The notes under the pieces are model-generated. The model had not been told where the DNA came from, made no database searches, and worked only from the letters and a program-made list of their open reading frames with translations. DNA of 64,000 nt. It comes from Kitasatospora kifunensis. Its GTDB lineage: Bacteria > Actinomycetota > Actinomycetes > Streptomycetales > Streptomycetaceae. Positions 61,859-64,000 of the stretch are shown here, one piece after another. Positions within the stretch are counted from its first letter, which is position 1. The number at the start of each line of letters is the position of its first letter. The position numbers and the translations under genes were made by a program. Location of the stretch: positions 7,564,001 through 7,628,000 of the forward strand of contig NZ_JACHJV010000001.1 in NCBI RefSeq assembly GCF_014203855.1. Reading direction: 5' to 3'.

Positions 61859-62485
61859 CTAGTCGGTCTCCGCATCCCACTGGGCATCCCGCTGGGCATT
61901 GCGCCGAGCGGCGTCGAAGAGGACCTCGGCGGCGGCGCGGGCGTCGTGGCCCGCGGCGGCCTCACCGTCGATCGCGGTGATCATCGTGGCCCCTTCGATC
62001 AGCAGCAGCATGTGCCGGGCGAGAGCGGCGGGTTCGGCGATGCCGGCCTCGGAGAGCAGCCCTTCGAGCAGCTCTCGGTAGCGCATGAGATGGGCCCGGG
62101 GCAGTTCGCGCACCACGCCGTTGAGGTGGCGGGTCTCGACCGCCGTGTTGACGATCGCGCACCCCAGGTAGCCCTGCTCGGTGTACCAGCGGGTGAGCAG
62201 GTCGAACAGTGCCATGACCCGTTCGCGTCCGGCGGGGATCTGCTCCAGTTCGGTGGCCAGCCACCGGTGGACCCGCTCGCTGCGGTCCCGTAGCGCCGCC
62301 TCCACCAGGCCCTCCTTGGAGCCGAAGTTCCGGTAGATGGTCAGCTTGGATGCTCCGGCGTGCTGCGCGATCTCGTCGACGCCCACGGCGTGTACGCCAC
62401 GCTCGTAGAAGAGCTGGACCGCGCTGTCCAGCACGCGGCGCCGGGTGGCCTGCGGGTCGAGGGTGGTTCCTGCCTTCACTGGCAT
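61859..62485 (-). CDS. TetR-family transcriptional regulator
   Basis: A 208-aa regulator with a standard TetR N-terminus (RRRVLDSAVQLFYERGVHAV, then ASKLTIYRNFGSKEGLV, residues about 13-60) and a C-terminal helical ligand domain containing GYLGCAIVNTAVE. It is divergent from an MFS exporter, with a large inverted repeat in the gap. The usual role is repression of the exporter, relieved by the exported compound. The C-terminus ends in a short DAQWD-type repeat. Confidence 0.88.
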   Translation of the reverse strand: MPVKAGTTLDPQATRRRVLDSAVQLFYERGVHAVGVDEIAQHAGASKLTIYRNFGSKEGLVEAALRDRSERVHRWLATELEQIPAGRERVMALFDLLTRWYTEQGYLGCAIVNTAVETRHLNGVVRELPRAHLMRYRELLEGLLSEAGIAEPAALARHMLLLIEGATMITAIDGEAAAGHDARAAAEVLFDAARRNAQRDAQWDAETD

Positions 62486-62510
62486 GGCACCAGTCTACGT
62501 GTCGCGGCGA

Positions 62511-62561
62511 TGAGACGGTACCGTACTGTTTCCATAGATGAAACAGTACGGTACCGTCTCA
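62511..62561. promoter_or_regulatory. Double TetR operator: 21-bp perfect inverted repeat
   Basis: Arms 62511-62531 and 62541-62561 are perfect 21-bp complements around a 9-nt spacer. Each arm contains the self-complementary decamer ACGGTACCGT (62516-62525 and 62547-62556), centred 31 bp apart, about three helical turns. This looks like two TetR operators placed symmetrically between the divergent regulator and exporter genes. An ATG at 62538 lies in the spacer. Confidence 0.8.
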
Positions 62562-62564
62562 CCT

Positions 62565-63839
62565 ATGGACTCTCGGTCACCCGTCCCCGTGCGGCGGCTC
62601 TGGGCAGCGGTGCTGTTCGGATACCTGTCACTCGGCGCCACGCTCCAGGCGCTTCCCACCTACGTCGTCCAGCACTTCCGCGGCGGGCCCCTGATCGCCG
62701 GGACGGCGGTGGGTGTCGCCTTCCTCGCCACCGCCTGCGCGCGGCCCTTCGCCGGGCGGCTCGCCGATGCCGGATACGCCCGTCCCGTCGTCGCGATCGG
62801 CGGACTGCTGGGCGCGGTCGGTGGCGTGGGGCATCTGATCGCTCCCAACACCTGGACGCTGATGGTGGCCAGGCTGGTCATGGGGGCCGGCGAGGCCGCA
62901 CTGTTCTCCGGGGCCATTCCCTGGGTGCTCGCCGACACGCCGCCGGAGCGCCGCGGCCGGATCGCGGGCTGGTTCGGCCTGTCCATGTGGAGCGGACTGG
63001 CGCTGGGTCCGGTGGCCGCCGTCGGCCTCCACAGCTGGCAGGGCTTCTCCGGGGTCTGGTGGGGCGTCACGGTTTTCGGCATCGTCGCCGCGGGCCTCGT
63101 GCTCGCCACCCCACGCGAGCACCGGGCGGCCGAGGGACTGCCGGCGATGCCGCGCAGCCTGCGGGAGATCGTGCCCGCCGGGGCGTCGCTGCCGGGGCTC
63201 GCTCTCGGCCTGTCCAGCTACGGGTACGGCACGGTCAACGCGCTGCTGGTGCTGTATCTGCGCCATGACGGGATCGGCGGTGAGAGCGCGGCGCTCGCGG
63301 TGTTCGCCGCCGGATTCCTCCTGGTCCGCGCCCTCGGCTCCCCGCTGGTGGACCGCAAGGGCGGCCTGGCCGTGGCCTCGGGGACCCTCGTGGTGGAGAC
63401 CGTGGGCCTGATTCTGGTCGCCCTGGCCCCGAACAGTGTGACGGCCCTGCTGGGCACCATGCTCGCCGGGGCCGGAGTCTCCCTGATGTACCCGGCCACC
63501 GTCGCGCTGACCCTGCACCGGACCGGCCCCCTGCGCCCCGGCGCCTCCGTCGGCGCGATGACCTCGTTCTGGGACCTCGGCATCATGGTCGCCGGGCCGC
63601 TCGGCGGCCTGATCGCCGCCGGGTCCGGCTACCCGGCGGCCTTCGCCGTCGCGGTCGTGACCACGCTGGCGGGCCTGCTCGTGGTCGCGACGGGGCTGCG
63701 CGGCTCCCGCGACTCCCGCGACTCCCGCGACTCCGGCGACTCCGGCGACTCCGGCGACTCCCGCGACTCCGGCGGCCCGCGCGGGAACCGGGCGTCGGAC
63801 CGGGCGGCCGAGCCCGCCGTGGAGCGGAGCGCGAGGTGA
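62565..63839 (+). CDS. MFS transporter (probable exporter)
   Basis: A 424-aa (from ATG 62565) major facilitator superfamily membrane protein. About 12 hydrophobic segments alternate with short loops, and the MFS loop motif appears as ARPFAGRLADAGYARP after the second helix. It is probably a drug or metabolite exporter in the cytoplasmic membrane. ATG 62565 (MDSRSPVPVRRLWAAV) is preferred over ATG 62538, because the latter lies in the operator spacer and the intervening codons would be palindrome arm; neither has a clear ribosome binding site. The C-terminal cytoplasmic tail carries an Arg/Gly-Asp-Ser microsatellite. Its stop overlaps the next gene's GTG start by 4 nt. Control by the divergent TetR is likely. 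Confidence 0.85.
   Translation: MDSRSPVPVRRLWAAVLFGYLSLGATLQALPTYVVQHFRGGPLIAGTAVGVAFLATACARPFAGRLADAGYARPVVAIGGLLGAVGGVGHLIAPNTWTLMVARLVMGAGEAALFSGAIPWVLADTPPERRGRIAGWFGLSMWSGLALGPVAAVGLHSWQGFSGVWWGVTVFGIVAAGLVLATPREHRAAEGLPAMPRSLREIVPAGASLPGLALGLSSYGYGTVNALLVLYLRHDGIGGESAALAVFAAGFLLVRALGSPLVDRKGGLAVASGTLVVETVGLILVALAPNSVTALLGTMLAGAGVSLMYPATVALTLHRTGPLRPGASVGAMTSFWDLGIMVAGPLGGLIAAGSGYPAAFAVAVVTTLAGLLVVATGLRGSRDSRDSRDSGDSGDSGDSRDSGGPRGNRASDRAAEPAVERSAR
63702..63773 (+). repeat. Eight 9-bp in-frame repeats in the MFS C-terminal tail
   Basis: One GGCTCCCGC unit is followed by seven units of GACTCCCGC or GACTCCGGC. They encode an Arg/Gly-Asp-Ser repeat in the cytoplasmic tail beyond the last membrane helix; copy number probably varies between strains. 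Confidence 0.85.
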
Positions 63840-64000
63840 GCGCCGAGCCCCCCACCCGCGCTGTCTACCACGAGGGCGAGCGAGCAGTGCAGCGGGCGGC
63901 CGGGCTCACACAGGAGGCCGACCGGGTCGCCGACATCATGGGTGGGCGGCTCAGTCTGACCGCCCAGGCCTTCCTGTCGATCGCACCGTGCCTCGCCCTG
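63836..64000 (+). CDS. Probable PPOX-family flavin protein, 5' part only
   Basis: GTG 63836 overlaps the MFS stop (GTGA) and opens a frame that runs off the right edge (55 codons). The start reads SAEPPTRAVYHEGERAVQRA. The YHEGERAVQ opening resembles actinomycete pyridoxamine-5'-phosphate-oxidase-like proteins. The flavin-binding core is not in the window, so the call rests on the N-terminus and the translational coupling to the exporter. Confidence 0.45.
   Translation, partial: MSAEPPTRAVYHEGERAVQRAAGLTQEADRVADIMGGRLSLTAQAFLSIAPCLAL

Noticed and set aside
62538-62564. Alternative MFS start at ATG 62538
   Set aside because: It lies in the spacer of the 21-bp inverted repeat, and the added residues would be encoded by the operator arm. 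The start at 62565 is more plausible, though neither has a clear ribosome binding site.
1-64000. TTA (bldA-dependent) leucine codons in the PKS or regulator genes
   Set aside because: Every TTA triplet I examined was out of frame or intergenic, but I did not check every codon, so no regulatory claim is made.

Overview
This is a very GC-rich actinomycete chromosome segment, most likely from the Streptomycetaceae (Streptomyces or Kitasatospora). The basis is the strong G/C bias at third codon positions, the modular type I polyketide synthase (PKS) genes, and accessory families typical of that group. No rRNA, tRNA, CRISPR array or transposase was seen.

Layout. Bases 2-2599 hold the 3' end of a PKS gene carrying the chain-terminating module (DH tail-KR-ACP-TE), closed by a strong hairpin. 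Bases 2722-11653 hold accessory genes. First is a double-MerR-domain regulator divergent from an erythromycin-esterase-like gene. Next are two abutting gene remnants. Then a short-chain dehydrogenase is divergent from a TetR regulator. Last is a two-gene leftward operon: a small trypsin-co-occurring (CU044_2847-type) protein and a 1365-aa trypsin-like protease/STAND NTPase/WD40 protein, which looks like a biological-conflict or sensing system. Bases 11971-60264 hold two giant PKS genes, 5613 aa with three modules and 10462 aa with six modules, followed by a methyltransferase gene. Bases 61238-64000 hold a GNAT acetyltransferase, a TetR regulator, an MFS exporter and the start of a probable PPOX-family flavoprotein.

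How it works together. The 5613-aa protein has KS-AT(malonyl)-KR-ACP, KS-AT(methylmalonyl)-DH-ER-KR-ACP and KS-AT(methylmalonyl)-DH(dead)-KR-ACP. The 10462-aa protein has six consecutive KS-AT(malonyl)-DH-KR-ACP modules. If they act in this order, the chain handed on reads R-CH(OH)-CH2-CH2-CH(CH3)-CH(OH)-CH(CH3)-(CH=CH)6-CO-. That is a hexaene or longer polyene, in the style of the six-module NysC/AmphC-type proteins of polyene macrolide producers. The loading module, the remaining extension modules and most tailoring genes lie outside the window. The thioesterase protein is encoded upstream of these modules, so gene order is not collinear with synthesis.

Most noteworthy are: a fused pair of docking-domain-like segments buried inside the 10462-aa protein between modules 7 and 8; long near-identical tracts between its modules (gene conversion or recent duplication); a DH with its catalytic Asp replaced by Gln; a family of TGAC-N5-GTCA palindromes in PKS coding sequence; and the protease/STAND/WD40 operon sitting between PKS genes.
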